Shown here: positions 20,846-32,607 of the stretch, piece after piece
How positions within the stretch are numbered: position 1 is the stretch's first letter
Layout: each line of letters begins with the position of its first letter
Source: Atriophallophorus winterbourni
Taxonomy: Eukaryota > Platyhelminthes > Trematoda > Plagiorchiida > Microphallidae
NCBI GenBank assembly: GCA_013407085.1
Contig: JACCGJ010023536.1
Coordinates: 49,044 to 113,043 of the forward strand
DNA length: 64,000 nt
Reading direction: 5' to 3'
Position numbers and translations under genes: made by a program
The notes under the pieces: generated by a model
The model's input: only the letters and a program-made list of their open reading frames with translations
Told to the model about the DNA's origin: nothing
The model's database searches: none

Positions 20846-23029
20846 CACGGAACTCGCTTACCCATTATTCTCATAGAACGTCTATCTTCATTATCTTTGT
20901 GTAAAATGAAACAGTGAAAGTAAATTCTGCAATGATATTTGGTGAAATGAATTAGAAATTCTCATTTTGTAAGCATGGGTATGCTTTATGAGTCATGTTG
21001 GAAAACTGTTAGGTTAAATGGGATCGGATATGTTTAGTATTTACAATATCTGCACAATAGATACATGAACGAACTTTAAAACCATTCCTCGCGTAGAAAT
21101 TGTTGCACTGGAAGCTTAATCAGTCGATAAGTGGTAAAACAGAAACCCTCAAACACTTTTGATGTACATCCATGGTTGACATCGAGCGAAAAACGCTAAC
21201 AACAAAATATTGCGACTTAATACCACACACTTTGATAAGTAAACTCGGCTGCATACACACATCCGTTACAAATGTGAAAATAGTAGTGATAGCCTTTTAT
21301 ATGTGAGCTCACTTTTTTCCCTTAAAATTTGAGCTATCTTCTCTTCTGACAGATGAAAGTTAAAATTATTTTAGCATATTATATACGAAAACAAAAATGC
21401 TTTTTCCAACAATAAGGAATTTATACTATTTTCAAACTTGCCTGTCAATACATCAGCTTCTACATATGGAACAAAATTTTTGGAAATAAATCTTTAATAT
21501 TATTATTGGGAAGTCTGTTGAATGAATATTAGTCAGTTTCAATGAAAGGAGTTGCAATAATAATCATCCAATGAATTGTAACGCCAATACAGATTATGGT
21601 CTTTATCGGTCAATGAAAATATGTGCCCATAACAAGTGCATATCTTTTTTATGCGCATCAATACACTAATTGTGTTTGAAGAAAGTTTCAAATTGAAAAG
21701 CATAATGAGAACATTAGTTTTGGCATATAAAATGTCGCGATAATTACATTTTTCAACCTGAATCGGCAATTATTATTCTCAAATTTGAGCTGACAATTCA
21801 AATTCCGAAACCAAATTTACGCGACATATTTTAGTGAACTAATGCACCCATTGCCCTGAGAATCGCGATTGCGAAGGAGTTTACGTAACTATATAAATAC
21901 GCGAATTGGGGTTTGGCTCTCTATGGTAACTTATTCAACTCATGCTACACAGACGAAAATTCGAATCCAATTATATTTTCTAACAATACTAATTTATTTA
22001 TAAAATTTATAATTTCCACGTAATGAACGTAGTAAGTATCTTCATTGCAGATTTCTAGTTAGTCATTCGAAATTCAGAACAGTAAAAATCCGTAATACAC
22101 TCTGATGTATATCAATGATGATCATCGACCGAAGAAGGCTAACAATATTTCAATAGAAAGTTGGCAAAGTTAACCGACTATTCACAGTGCCAGAGAACAC
22201 CACAAAGTCGACGGTTGATCCTGCAGTTGAAATGGAATCAAAATCCCGCCTAAATTTTTCAGGCGAATGTTCTCAATACTGTGTAGCAATAAGCTGAATT
22301 TACTGATTGGTAATTCTTATTCAACTTTCTGCTGATCCCTTGCTAGCCGTTTCCATACCTGGTATCTACAGCCCCGATGCTTTGAAATAACATTATTAAT
22401 TGCTAAATCTTTCACCAGATAATAACGTCCTTCATAGATTACAATTTCCAGGAGTTTATCACGCGAATTCTTCTTCTTAATCATTTAGAAACATGAAAAC
22501 TTTTGGATTTTCAATAGCCATCAATAATCTGTTGGTAATTCCTTTCATTGTTCATTGCGTCAAATGGACTGCACGGTCCAACCTTGCACTATGCACTATT
22601 CACCTTCTTGTATATTTAATTGGAACGTCTTAAATATACTTCGTGCTTCAATTAAAGAATCCATGCATAAAATGAATAAACGGTGATTATTAGAGAAATA
22701 TCAATTACCATTCCGCGAATGTGGTTTGCATCATTATATTATGGACACAGGATAAGGCGTTAATTTAAGTAAAGTTTATTTGACAATACACAGTATTCAA
22801 CCCTGAAAACCACGCCTAAATAAGTAGGCATTTCAAGTTGTTTAGAAATTTCAACTGAAAATGAAAAAGATAGGGATAGAGATCTCTACATTCTAGCTCA
22901 TATTACTAATGCGATTGACGAACACATAATACAGTTTAATGATTTTGTAAGCATAACCATTTCATCTACGAAGCATCCGTCGTATCTTGAACATATCGTG
23001 GATGGACAGAGTGACTAACGCTGAAGTGC
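20846..23029. other. mostly gene-free, with two RTE-like tail remnants
   Basis: No gene. Short stretches at about 21158-21200 (gatgtacatccatggttgac, then atcgagcg) and 22100-22146 (gatgtatatcaatgatgatc, then atcgaccg) resemble the 3' tail of the RTE-like element at 23480-23530 (gatgtacatctatggtcgac, then atcgaccgacgg). Confidence 0.5.
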
Positions 23030-23545
23030 TTTCAAAATCTGGTCTACAGAGCATGTTCACCCTATTACGTTAGCGCCGCCTGCGGTGGCTTTGTCATGTC
23101 TATAGAATGGAAAATGATCGTATTCCGAAAGATCTACTCTATGGTGAGTTGCAATTAGGAAGTCGACCATTGGGCAGACCGCACTTGCGGTACAAAGATG
23201 TTTGCAAACGAGATATGAAAGCTCTTGACATTGACCCTGCAAGCTTGGAAGAACTTGCTCTTGACCGCTCACTTTGGGGGCATTGTGTAAAGCGTCGTCT
23301 GCAAGCCGAGGAGGAGCAGATACAGCTCTTGGCTGCTGAACACAGACCACGCCACCGGCGTGCAACGGGTGCAATACAACAGATTTCTGACTTTTGTTGC
23401 AAGCGCTGCGGGAGAGATTGTTCATCCCGAATCGGACTGTTTAGTCATTCAAAAAGCTGCAAAACATGAAATGCATGTGATTGTGATGTACATCTATGGT
23501 CGACATCGACCGACGGAGGCCAACAAGCATAACATTATCATAATT
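23030..23545 (+). mobile_element. RTE-like non-LTR element, 3' end
   Basis: 5'-truncated copy. It encodes the region after RT of a family widespread in invertebrates (RRLRWLxHVYRMEN...GELQLGSRPLGRP). The frame 23107-23469 ends with a C2HC-type finger CCKRCGRDC...GLFSHSKSC. The frame upstream is interrupted at the RRLRWL block. The 3' UTR contains a self-complementary tract (tggtcgacatcgaccg). No RT motif is included. Confidence 0.75.
23107..23469 (+). pseudogene. RTE-like ORF2 C-terminus with zinc finger
   Basis: 120-codon frame: ENDRIPKDLLYGELQLG, LRYKDVCKRDMKALDID, then the terminal finger CCKRCGRDCSSRIGLFSHS (Cys-x2-Cys-x3-Cys ... His-x3-Cys). Finger-ended C-termini of this kind are familiar from invertebrate RTE/CR1-like polyproteins. 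It is a fragment without catalytic domains. Confidence 0.7.
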
Positions 23546-23759
23546 TCATTTTTGCGATTTCGAGTTATATAATCAAATCACCTTTGATGAGTTGCTACTG
23601 TCGGTCGATTAATATGATCATATTTTTTGGTGTGACATTCGGTCAGACTGCCTTGAAAAATTTCTAGGTTAGTAGGCTCACGAGACGGAAATCCTAAATT
23701 ATGTTGTAAAAGGGTCAGATACCAGTGGTGGGTGAAGTGCTATTTTGTAATTTCCCCTG

Positions 23760-24176
23760 CTCTCGTTATAAACCAACGTCTACTTCATGTAACCGAATAC
23801 TGCTCTAACCGTGAATCAGGAATTACAAGTAGCCACTCAACAGCACTACAAATTCCCCATTCCCGTACTAATTGTCGCCGATATTTCGATTCGGTACGTG
23901 TCTGTTTCCTGTGGAATGCCCTTCCCGAAGCTATTATCACCTCTCCCTGTATCCAAACATTCACTCGAACCTTGGACACTTATTTGTTACATAACGACTT
24001 GACGATGCCTGTGTATTGACTCAGGATAAGCATATTACTTGACTCCAGTGACATCGTAAAGTTGTTTTTCATACCTCTTATTGAACGCATATTTACTATG
24101 ATACGGTAATTGTGAAGCTATGTGCTTTTTGTGACCATAAATTCTTGAATCTTGAATCTTGAATCTTGAATCTCCT
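23760..24176 (+). mobile_element. CR1-D 3'-end fragment
   Basis: 5'-truncated copy coding the last ORF2 block (LQIPHSRTNCRRYFDSVRV, then FLWNALPEAI, frame 23732-24019), the terminal hairpin (24102-24139) and a clean tail of TTGAATC repeats to 24176. Same family as the reverse-strand copy at 41.66-45.69 kb. Confidence 0.8.
24102..24139 (+). other. CR1-D 3'-terminal hairpin
   Basis: Outer stem TACGGT (24102-24107) with ACCATA (24134-24139), one mismatch. Inner stem AAGC (24115-24118) with GCTT (24124-24127). The TTGAATC tail follows. Confidence 0.6.
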
Positions 24177-25390
24177 CAAATTAAAATCAATTTGCAATAC
24201 ATATCGAACAATAATGTATGCAGATGTTCGATATTGTTTCTGCTACAAATTTTTTGGATGAAGATTGAGTTTCAGTAATTTGCATATACTAGACAGTCAA
24301 AGAATGTGCAGTTTCTAAGAAATCACTTTACTAGTCATCTCCAAAGCAACAAAATTTTATGAGTAAATTCACCAAGAAATATACAGATTAACTGAGAAAA
24401 TAGGTGGAATTAACTGTGATCAAATAATCACTCCGACATGCAATATTGAAACACCTCTAACATATCACCATTACATCTTATATAAGCTATGAGTTCATGG
24501 ATTTAATTTAGATTCTGAAGAGATCGCTTTCACATAAAAAACGAACGCAATTTTGTTATCAATCATACATACAGAATGCCTAACAAGATGCAATCATTGT
24601 GGAAAACGTTCCATACCCTAGCGATTATTCACATATGTTTGTTGACCAAGCCATCTTACGCTGTGTAAATTACCGAAATCTGTTGAAAATTAGTTATTAC
24701 AAATGTAACTAACTGAATCTGAAAATGTTTATTGAATATATTCCATTACAGTTTTATAATTCTGCGAACGAAATTATTGTAAAAAATAAGGTTTTAATCT
24801 GACTAAATTCAGAGAAAAAATATTTATAAACATACCGTCACACACCATTGAATCTATTCAAAAATAATTGAGGACAATATTATTTGCCGCTAATGATCTC
24901 ATATATTACAATCAGTAACGGAACTTACGCAACAACAGTTGATAAATAGTAAAAATTGCGACGTTTTTCATGCCAAGCAACACCGTCAACTTTATGAAGC
25001 TAGTCATTTTATAACTGTCCTGTAATTATGCGAAACTTCGGAAGCACGTCAATCTTTTAACTTGGTCACATGCTGTGATGGAATACGCCGATCAGTGTGC
25101 GATAACTGGTACTAAATACTCACGGTTGTGACGCAACAATTATTAATCTTGACAGTCGGCACATAGTCAAAATATCTTGGCGTTATCAATGAATTAAAGA
25201 CGAATCAGCCATAGCGAATAATAAAATTTCATACCACTTACAATGTAATTTAGAATGACGTTAATTGTTCGTGAAAATGAAAATAAATAGAATACAATAG
25301 AATTTTCAAACATTGTACGTGAATGTTCTTATCAGTTCTATAGATTGCTTGTTTCAGCTTAATCAAAAATGCGTATAAATGTTTTAAAGA
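24177..25390. other. AT-rich stretch without a gene
   Basis: No supported feature. Confidence 0.55.
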
Positions 25391-27917
25391 ATGATATGGG
25401 GTGTTATATTTTATAGGTCAGTACCATGGCTTCATGGCTTCTTCTGTTCTGAGTTCTTTGAAAGGGAGCAGAGAGTCTCAGTTTTGGCATACTGATAACC
25501 ATCCCCTTAAACACTTGCTAAAGCCCTATGGCCTTACACGAACACGAACACATTCATAGTCTTTGTTTCACTTGGAACTCTTGGCCTGAATAAATCACAC
25601 GCTCGGAATCTGTTGAGGTTTTTGCTTCCAAACTCGATGAATGTATGACGAACCACGGTTTATGTAACTGTCCCTATTGATTTTTGAGATATTTTATAGT
25701 TTTTATTCCGTATACCTTGTCATCCTATGGTTAATCTTAAGCATACTGCTTTTTCTAATATAAAACTATCTGAGTTCTGATTTCTCAGTTCAATCGTTCC
25801 TCGTACGTTATTTCCGTAAACCACTTACGAGAGTGGTTGAACGAGGGTATATTTTATCAAGCAACAGTATATCCTTTTAAATTAGAAAGTCCAAGCTTGC
25901 CATGCATGCTACAAGGTTGGAATGAAGTGGTTTATCATGATAGTGGGCAACTATTCAGGTGAGAAGGTTCTGAAATTCCGTCACAGCATACTTAGAATCT
26001 TGGAAACAATCATGTGGATGATCTCACAATGCAGGCGGTTCTTCATGGCTGCCAAATGCCCAGACTCCAAGATCCCAGCCCGACTCCGTCCAGCTCAAAA
26101 TCGTCTGCTCAAAGTGATATTGGTAATGAAATAGTTTACCAATTTGCAACACCTTGTATTTTTTTGAAATCGGATGTCAGATTATTCCGTACCGACCATT
26201 TATTGAAAGCATGTAAGACACACTTTGCAGCTGTACACCGTCCTCAGTTGATTTTATCCGCGTCCAAATTTTAATAACATCACCAAAGAGAATAACCCTG
26301 CATGACAGTGCCTCTTGTAGTTTTTTTATGTAAAGTAAGAAAAGTACTGTCCCGATGATGGAAAATAGCGGTACGCCACTAGTCATCGATAACCCGTGAT
26401 TGTATTCAGGTGACTCGAACGATCGCCGTGCATCCACTGAGCTAACTTCCAAGCCATACGAGTAGCAGTCTGCTAATTCGTACAGTCATTTAACACCGTC
26501 AACAAATGTTTGAAGCACGAGCGATATTTACGGAAACCGTGCTGTGCAACAGCGAGTATATGTGCAATTCAAAGTGATGGAATATATTTTCCCATTACTA
26601 TGCGCTCTAGATCTTTGGGCACCACAAGAATAAAGGTTTCTGCGATTAGTTTGCAGGATCAGAACGTCTTTAACCCTAGAAGATAAGGTAAATTACACGA
26701 GAGTTGCACTGTGTTGGCACCATTCCTTTGGTTAGAAAATGTTTAACCAATTCATATTATGGTCCACACGATTGCTACTCAGAAGATTTTCCGGGGTTTA
26801 TGTGACATAAATTTCGTTGTGTAATCGTTGAATTGTTCTTGACGTCAGTCAGCTTTGGTGTTGCGTCTGTTGTTCTTAATTTTCAAGGAAACGGACTGCA
26901 TACGTTGACATAAATTTCAGCGATAGCATTAGCTGTTTCCATTCCTGAGGCTACTAACCAATCCTTAATTACCTCAGGTAACACCCCTGGTTTCAAACTA
27001 TATTGAGCATTGTAAATTCGATATAGCAATGTCGATTTCTATTCATTTTCCACTAGCAAATCTGATTTTCACTTTGCTTGTCTTTTATAATTAGAGCGTT
27101 TACTTATTTCTCAATTAGGTAAAATTGTTTCAACAAAGCATCATACATCGTATTTGTGTGTGCAACCCAAAGAGATTTCTGTTACTGATCAATTTTCTCG
27201 TGCGAATACAAGGCCTAAAGTGAACTCGCTCGCAAGACGTTCCTCAAGAATTCGGGAATTTTGATATATGCATGAATGAAGGGATTCTGTGAATAAAGCG
27301 CAATGTATTAGGTGTTTCGTTTGTCAAGCACTCGCAAAATTACTAAACCAATCAATTCGCGTAAACTTGCGAGTCGATACTTCCGAATAGTTCTGTGGAA
27401 TCACATAATCGTCTAGCGCTGCATACATGGGGGCAATATAGTCAATACGCTCAACTGCCGTTTACTCAGTAATGAGGACAAATTTCAAAAAGGGCGGCAA
27501 CTCTGATCCCTTCCTGTGAATGAATTCGGATTCATGGATGCGTGTGATCAGCTTTATTTATTATTATTTATTTATTATGTAGAGTGTGTAGTGGATGATC
27601 TGATCTAGCAAATACATGAAGAAGCTTGATGTCTCTCATGAGCAATAATCAAGTGCTTCTGATTTTCAATTTTGCAATTGGAAGCTGCAATTTGAGCTCA
27701 ACACATGCTTTAGGATTGCACAATCAAACATTCTCAGGTATTCTATTTCTATGCAGTGTCAGTTTGGATCGAAGGGCATCCACTATGCTACTAGAGAGAT
27801 ATGTGACCTTGAGCGGATTGGATCCTTCTCCATAATACTTCGGTGAACAAGTTTTTTTCTGCGTATTGATCACTAACAAGTTTTGGGAACCGATTGTATG
27901 GCAATAAATGACCACTG
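25391..27917 (-). mobile_element. CR1-D copy, strongly decayed, with nested CR1-C fragment
   Basis: Reverse-strand CR1-D aligned in order with the better copy at 41.66-45.69 kb: RT C-terminus, RT (frame 26452-26177 keeps TSGVP and VILFGDVIKIW, where the FADD motif has become FGDV), endonuclease (about 27480-27700) and an ORF1 tail (27915-27724, PLKVTYLSSSIVDALRSKL). The loss of the first catalytic Asp and many stops show an old, dead copy. A CR1-C piece interrupts it at 25484-25782. Confidence 0.75.
25484..25782 (+). mobile_element. CR1-C 3'-end insertion with target duplication
   Basis: Plus-strand 5'-truncated CR1-C (HPLKHLL-coding start, last ORF2 block, hairpin, tgagttctga tail). TCTCAGTT flanks it at 25476-25483 and 25783-25790, an 8-bp target duplication; CR1-D sequence is continuous across it. 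Confidence 0.8.
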
Positions 27918-28811
27918 TTCAAGATTCGAGATTCAAGATTCAAGATTAATGGTTAAAAAAGCAAATTGCTCTACAGTACCATAGGATATACGTATAAAAA
28001 AATTAAAAAAAAATCGTTACTTGTTTTTCGTGTTTTTCGTAGGTGGAGCAAAAATAATCCTCAATGGCAACACAGACTGAGGGAAAAGAATCTTTGGATG
28101 GACGGTACTTCCGTGCGTTAAAAAATATAGACATCAATATGTAGGGGCCAACGCAGTAGTTCTCAACATAAGGTTTCGTAACCTTAGTTTAAAGATGTGC
28201 TCGTAACAATATCTGTCGGCAAGTTATTCCACAAGAAGCATACATGAACAGCGAAGAAGTGACGACGACAATTCAATCGTGAGTGTGGGATTTGAAGGGT
28301 CAAAGGGTGGCTGTGTGTGGGGACAACCGAACCAAACTTGAAGAGGTGTTTGATGAGGTGGGATTTCGCGTAGATGATTCGATATGTCAGAGTGAGGTCG
28401 TGTAGGATACGCCTGCGCTCGAGGGTGCACAGTCCAAGTCTGGTCAGTTGCTGCTCAAAGGGTAAATTATTCAATCCGGTAACGATTTTGGTTGCCTTGT
28501 GATAAATTCGTTCGAGGAGCGAGATGTTTTTTTCCATCCATGGCGTCCAAGCTTGTACAGAGTAGTCAACGACAGGATGTATGTAAGTGTTTAGTAATTT
28601 CGCGAGTGGGTGTGGTGGGAAACGTCCGAAAATGCGTTTCAGTAAACCTATCAAGCTGCACGCACGCTTGTAGACGGCTTCGCACTGTAGGCTGTTCTTC
28701 AAAGTGCCAGACACCAAGATTCCGAGATCTTTTTGTGATTTACTCCATTCAAGCGGGTGGCTGCCAAGTGTGTAGGTAAAGGGAAAGGGTTTTCCGACTT
28801 GCAACACTTGC
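27918..28811 (-). mobile_element. CR1-E 3' part, fused to CR1-A
   Basis: Reverse-strand copy with the TTGAATC-type tail at 27918 and the RT C-terminal region up to 28811, where CR1-A sequence begins. It encodes LGSHPLEW, RIFGRFPPHP, YIHPVVDYSVQAWTPWM and LTRLGLCTLERRRILHDL. An uninterrupted 272-codon frame (29002-28184) runs from CR1-A through the junction into CR1-E, so the two were joined in frame. Catalytic motifs are absent. Confidence 0.8.
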
Positions 28812-28866
28812 ACTTGTGATAAGGTATGTCCGCGTGTCACTTTCCCATCACACACATCAAGCAAGG

Positions 28867-29516
28867 GTTTAAGTGGATGTCCTTCGGTAGACACAATTCT
28901 ATAGGTCAGAATAATATCGCGTCGTATCCTCCTTTGGGTAAAGTCGCATAGACCCAGACGTCGCAGTCTTTCGATATACGGAACATTGCAAAGACCCATC
29001 ACTAACTTTGTTGCTCTGTGAAAGATTTTATCGAAGAGAGCAATATCCTTTCGCAGCCAAGGAGCTCAGACCTCTACCACATACTCCATCGTAGGGCGAA
29101 CGTAGACATTCATTATCCTTGGTAACGCTACCAGAAAGAATCTTCCAAATATTCTTCGAAAGATACCTAACAATCTGTTTGCTCGTCGATATATATTCTG
29201 ACAGTGCGCTGTCTCTTCAGGTTACCGCTAATCTTTTTTCTAACGAGCTCCATGCTATGTTTTCAGTTCCCAATCGATATGTACAAGGAACATTCTTGCC
29301 AAGATGGAGCATCTTACATTTCTGTATGTTGAATGACATCTCATTCATGGCCGTCCAATTCGACACGCTGTCCAAATCCGTTTGCAGTTTCTCACAATCC
29401 TCTGCAGAACATATTGGCGTCCAAATTTTCATATCATCCGCGAACAAGACCATTTTGGACGATATGAGAGGGGGTAAATCATTTATGTACAACAAAAAGA
29501 AGAGCGGGCCTAGCAC
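28867..29516 (-). pseudogene. CR1-A ORF2 C-terminal part, frameshifted
   Basis: Continues the RT of the 631-codon frame after one or more frameshifts near 29600-29520. It encodes the LGPLFFLLYINDL and LFADDMKIW (motif C) region, NIQKCKMLHLG, and then after another break at 29220 the RRIRRDIILTYRI block. The catalytic Asp pair is intact, but the frame is separated from motif A. Confidence 0.8.
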
Positions 29517-29606
29517 AGACCCTTGTGGGACTCCACTGGTCGTTTTGAACTTTTGGGATAGCGCTCCGTTAACTTTAACTCGGACGTCGCGATCTGACAG
29601 ATAGTC

Positions 29607-31502
29607 TCACGACCATGAGAGGAGTGGATCACATGTTCCTAAACGCATCAGTTTTTGAAGAAGCAAATGATCATTGACTCTGTCAAAAGCTTTCGAAATG
29701 TCTAGGTAACAGACGTGGATGCAATAACTTTCATCCATCTCCTTTGTCCAGTCGTCTAACGTGAGAAGATTTGTGAGACAGGTTCGGTGTGATCGAAATC
29801 CATGCTGCGCTGGCAAAAACAAATTATGCGATTCGAAGTGTGCAACTATTCTTTCCGAGACTATACGTTCCATGAGCTTAGCAATAACAGGTAAAAGTGT
29901 GACGGGACGATAATTTGCAGCGTCAGATCGGCAACCGCCTTTGAAGATAGGTGTTATCACGCCGGACTTCCAATCTTTCGGTACAACTCCCTTAAGCAAC
30001 GAATAGTTAAACAGGCTGGAGAGCGGTTCACAAAGCTGACGGTGACAGAACCTGAGCACATCCGGTGTGATGCCATCCGCTCCTGGGGATTTTCTTACCT
30101 TTAGTTTGAGCAAATGACTTGCAACAATCATTGGATTTATCGAAATATCGCACAACGTTTCGATTCCTGTTTCAATTGAATACTCAGAACGTTCCACTAA
30201 AACCTTTGGCACGAACACCTTAGAATAGTAAATTGCCAGAGCATTTGCGGTTTCTAACGCTGTTTCAGTGAGTTTTTCGCCATTCTGGATGGGAAAAATA
30301 CCTGGTTTGACTTTTGCTTTCGCGTTCATGATTTTGTATAATAATTTAGGGTTGCGTTCCATTTTCGACAGGAGCATCAATTGGTGCGCTTCCTTATCCT
30401 CTCGAATAAGCGCAGTCACTTTGTTGCGTAACATACGGAAATGTTGCCAAGAAGTAGAAGTAGTGTTGGCTTTATGCTGCACCCACGCTGCTCGCTTCAG
30501 TGCTATCCACTTTTTTGTTCTGCTGCGGACAACAAAACAAAATTCATCGACGCATCTTTTCTGAACGATATGTGAGTTCTCGTCTATCTTCAGTTCCCGA
30601 AAACCTACAAGCTCGTTATATTGCGAGTCAGCGGTTATATTGTCCGTCTGAAAATGCGGAATCTGCATGAGCGATTTACTCAGGGCCAATTTATCTACCC
30701 GTCGAACCACCCCATTCGGAGTAAGCGATTGCTGAGTACTGCAAACATAGTCGAACACAAGCACTGAATGGTCGCTAAGACCCAGTGGAGCCTGGAATTC
30801 GATCGCTTCGATAGATTGTTCCTCCGACGTTAACACCAAATCCAAGACAGAGGGGCGGTCAGAACCTCTCCTCCGGGTGCATTCGTGAACATGGTTGTAT
30901 AACGGGATTGAATCTAGTACCTCTCTAAATCGGTATTCTGGTGTTTGTGGGGAGTGATCGTCCCTGAGATAAAGGGTGGACAGATTAAAATCACCCATAA
31001 TAAGTGTCGTTGCTTGCTGTGTGCGAGTCAAGCGTTGAAGCACTTGGATCAACCTTTCGTTGTACGATTCCGTGGATGAAGGGGACTCGTAGACCACACC
31101 AATAATGCAGACTTCACCAGACATCAGTGTCAAAGTGCACCAAATTGTATCCTCGAGCGTGAATTCTTTCTTGTCTATTGGATGGCACTGGAGTCTATTA
31201 TGGTAATAAAGAGCAACACCACCACCGCTTCTATCTCGATCGTTCCTCATCAGATTCATATTTGTAATTGATATCTCCGATTCAATCAATTGGGAAGAAT
31301 ACCGTGTTTCTGTAATGGAGATAATGTCAGGTGAGTAGCGCGAAAATATCTCGGTCAGCTCAGCTAATTTGTTCGGAAGGCTTTGTGCATTTATATATAA
31401 ACATTTTATAAAGTTCGTGGTGTTCAAATCATGAAAACTCATTAGAGGGCCGACTCGGTTAGAGTCGGAATACTCAAGTTTTTTGGAGCTATCGCATGAC
31501 AT
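29607..31502 (-). CDS. CR1-A ORF2: endonuclease and N-terminal RT (truncated by frameshift)
   Basis: 631-codon frame from a true ATG that overlaps the end of ORF1 by about 60 bases. The AP-type endonuclease occupies residues 30-250: catalytic Asn38 in YINAQS, Glu65 in ITETR (usually ITETW), Asp171/Asn173 in GDFNL, Asp221 in VLDLVL and Ser243-Asp244-His245. RT begins near 380: KSPGADGITP (462-470), [21 protein letters not shown] and motif A with Asp591 in CYLDISKAFDRV. The frame stops at WS just before the GVPQGS block, so motif C (FADD) lies in another frame downstream. The endonuclease looks intact, but the full enzyme is not made without frameshifting. Family function: nick the target and prime RNA copying. 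Confidence 0.88.
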   Translation of the reverse strand: MSCDSSKKLEYSDSNRVGPLMSFHDLNTTNFIKCLYINAQSLPNKLAELTEIFSRYSPDIISITETRYSSQLIESEISITNMNLMRNDRDRSGGGVALYYHNRLQCHPIDKKEFTLEDTIWCTLTLMSGEVCIIGVVYESPSSTESYNERLIQVLQRLTRTQQATTLIMGDFNLSTLYLRDDHSPQTPEYRFREVLDSIPLYNHVHECTRRRGSDRPSVLDLVLTSEEQSIEAIEFQAPLGLSDHSVLVFDYVCSTQQSLTPNGVVRRVDKLALSKSLMQIPHFQTDNITADSQYNELVGFRELKIDENSHIVQKRCVDEFCFVVRSRTKKWIALKRAAWVQHKANTTSTSWQHFRMLRNKVTALIREDKEAHQLMLLSKMERNPKLLYKIMNAKAKVKPGIFPIQNGEKLTETALETANALAIYYSKVFVPKVLVERSEYSIETGIETLCDISINPMIVASHLLKLKVRKSPGADGITPDVLRFCHRQLCEPLSSLFNYSLLKGVVPKDWKSGVITPIFKGGCRSDAANYRPVTLLPVIAKLMERIVSERIVAHFESHNLFLPAQHGFRSHRTCLTNLLTLDDWTKEMDESYCIHVCYLDISKAFDRVNDHLLLQKLMRLGTCDPLLSWS

Positions 31503-32158
31503 TCAGGTTGAACCTCATCACTAGGCGTTTGTGGGTCAGTACCATCCGTTAACTTGCTTCCGGCTATTACCTTGGGCAAGCTCAACATGACGTTTTGTGG
31601 TAGGTTTTTTCTATTAGCTTTCCATTCACGTTTGATAGTATCCGTCATTTCGGTTGTGAAGAAGGTTAGCTTTAAAGGGCTAGGACCTTGCCCTTTATAG
31701 TTGGCAGACCGCGGTATCCTAAAAGCATCCACAAGTATGGCATTTTTAATACCAATTGTTTCGGCTAGATATTTCCATTGTTTGTGGTCGTGCTCAGACT
31801 TTTCTTGAGAAGGTACGTCAGCAGCATCTTCCGGAACACCTAGAATTACAATAATTCTCGGATTACATTCTCCACGAGATTTCTGCGACGATTTTCGCTC
31901 CCACCATGGTAAGTCTGCATGGATACGACATGTATTCTCTGGAACACCTCCAAGAATGTAAGCATTAAAGAGTACGTTTTCCACGTCCTCCGCAGATTGC
32001 AGCGTTATCCTTAAAAGGCGAGGATCATCCGTGTGAGGAGAATTCAGATGGCGGTTTAATCGAACTATTGATAAGGGAGTAACTGCCTTAGGACTTACCG
32101 ACTTTCGGCAAACCGCACACATGCAGCCCGGTGCGCTTTGTTTTCGTTTTGGGGTCAT
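31442..32158 (-). CDS. CR1-A ORF1, finger and linker deleted
   Basis: 238-codon frame from the ATG of MTPKRKQS (an open frame extends upstream without a better start). It keeps the first cysteines of the PHD-like finger (CAVCRKSVSPKA) and then jumps directly to TPLSIVRLNRHLNSPHTDDPRLLRIT. The rest of the finger and the whole linker present in other copies are missing, yet the frame stays open. The C-terminal part is complete: ADLPWWERK, GVPEDAA, YKGQGPSPLKLTF. It overlaps ORF2. This is an internal deletion derivative; RNA binding through the finger is probably lost. Confidence 0.82.
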   Translation of the reverse strand: MTPKRKQSAPGCMCAVCRKSVSPKAVTPLSIVRLNRHLNSPHTDDPRLLRITLQSAEDVENVLFNAYILGGVPENTCRIHADLPWWERKSSQKSRGECNPRIIVILGVPEDAADVPSQEKSEHDHKQWKYLAETIGIKNAILVDAFRIPRSANYKGQGPSPLKLTFFTTEMTDTIKREWKANRKNLPQNVMLSLPKVIAGSKLTDGTDPQTPSDEVQPECHAIAPKNLSIPTLTESAL

Positions 32159-32607
32159 CCGGTCAGGGTTATGAGCAGCACTGTTCAGTGGTTTGTGCAC
32201 AAGCATTGGCTCTGTCGAGCGATCGATGATGAATATAGTGTGCGCGACAAAAAATTCAGTGTTCACGAAAAAGAGCAAAATCAGAATTTAATCCGGTGAT
32301 ACTCTTCGGTAGTTGATCGCACGATGTTGAAAGTATGACCAGTCGACGGCGAAGAATAAGATCTTTCCGATGACGTTAATCCCTTTGAGGACTTGAAGAG
32401 TATTAACAGAGTTGCACGCGTAGATCCAATATGGGAAAATCACGATAAATCCCAATTTGCTCGTATTATCGAATACCGCTACGAGAGTGGTATATCCAGA
32501 AAGCTGACTTCGAGAGGAGTCCAACAATTTATAATATATCCACGTACGTGTAAGTTTAAGAACAGTATATCCTGATAATCAGGAGTACAAAATAATGCGA
32601 CTGCATG

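Larger units (their letters stand above)
28812..32590 (-). mobile_element. CR1-A copy with nearly intact ORF1 and ORF2
   Basis: Best CR1-A copy in the window: 5' UTR-like sequence (32590-32160), ORF1 (32158-31442), overlapping ORF2 (31502-29607) and a frameshifted RT end (29516-28867). Its 3' UTR is missing because CR1-E abuts at 28811. The related 5' UTR at about 34200-34440 supports the 5' boundary. Confidence 0.85.

Noticed and set aside
21539..21769. 76-codon reverse frame in the gene-free region
   Set aside because: No recognisable motif and no repeat elsewhere in the window; composition follows the local AT bias.
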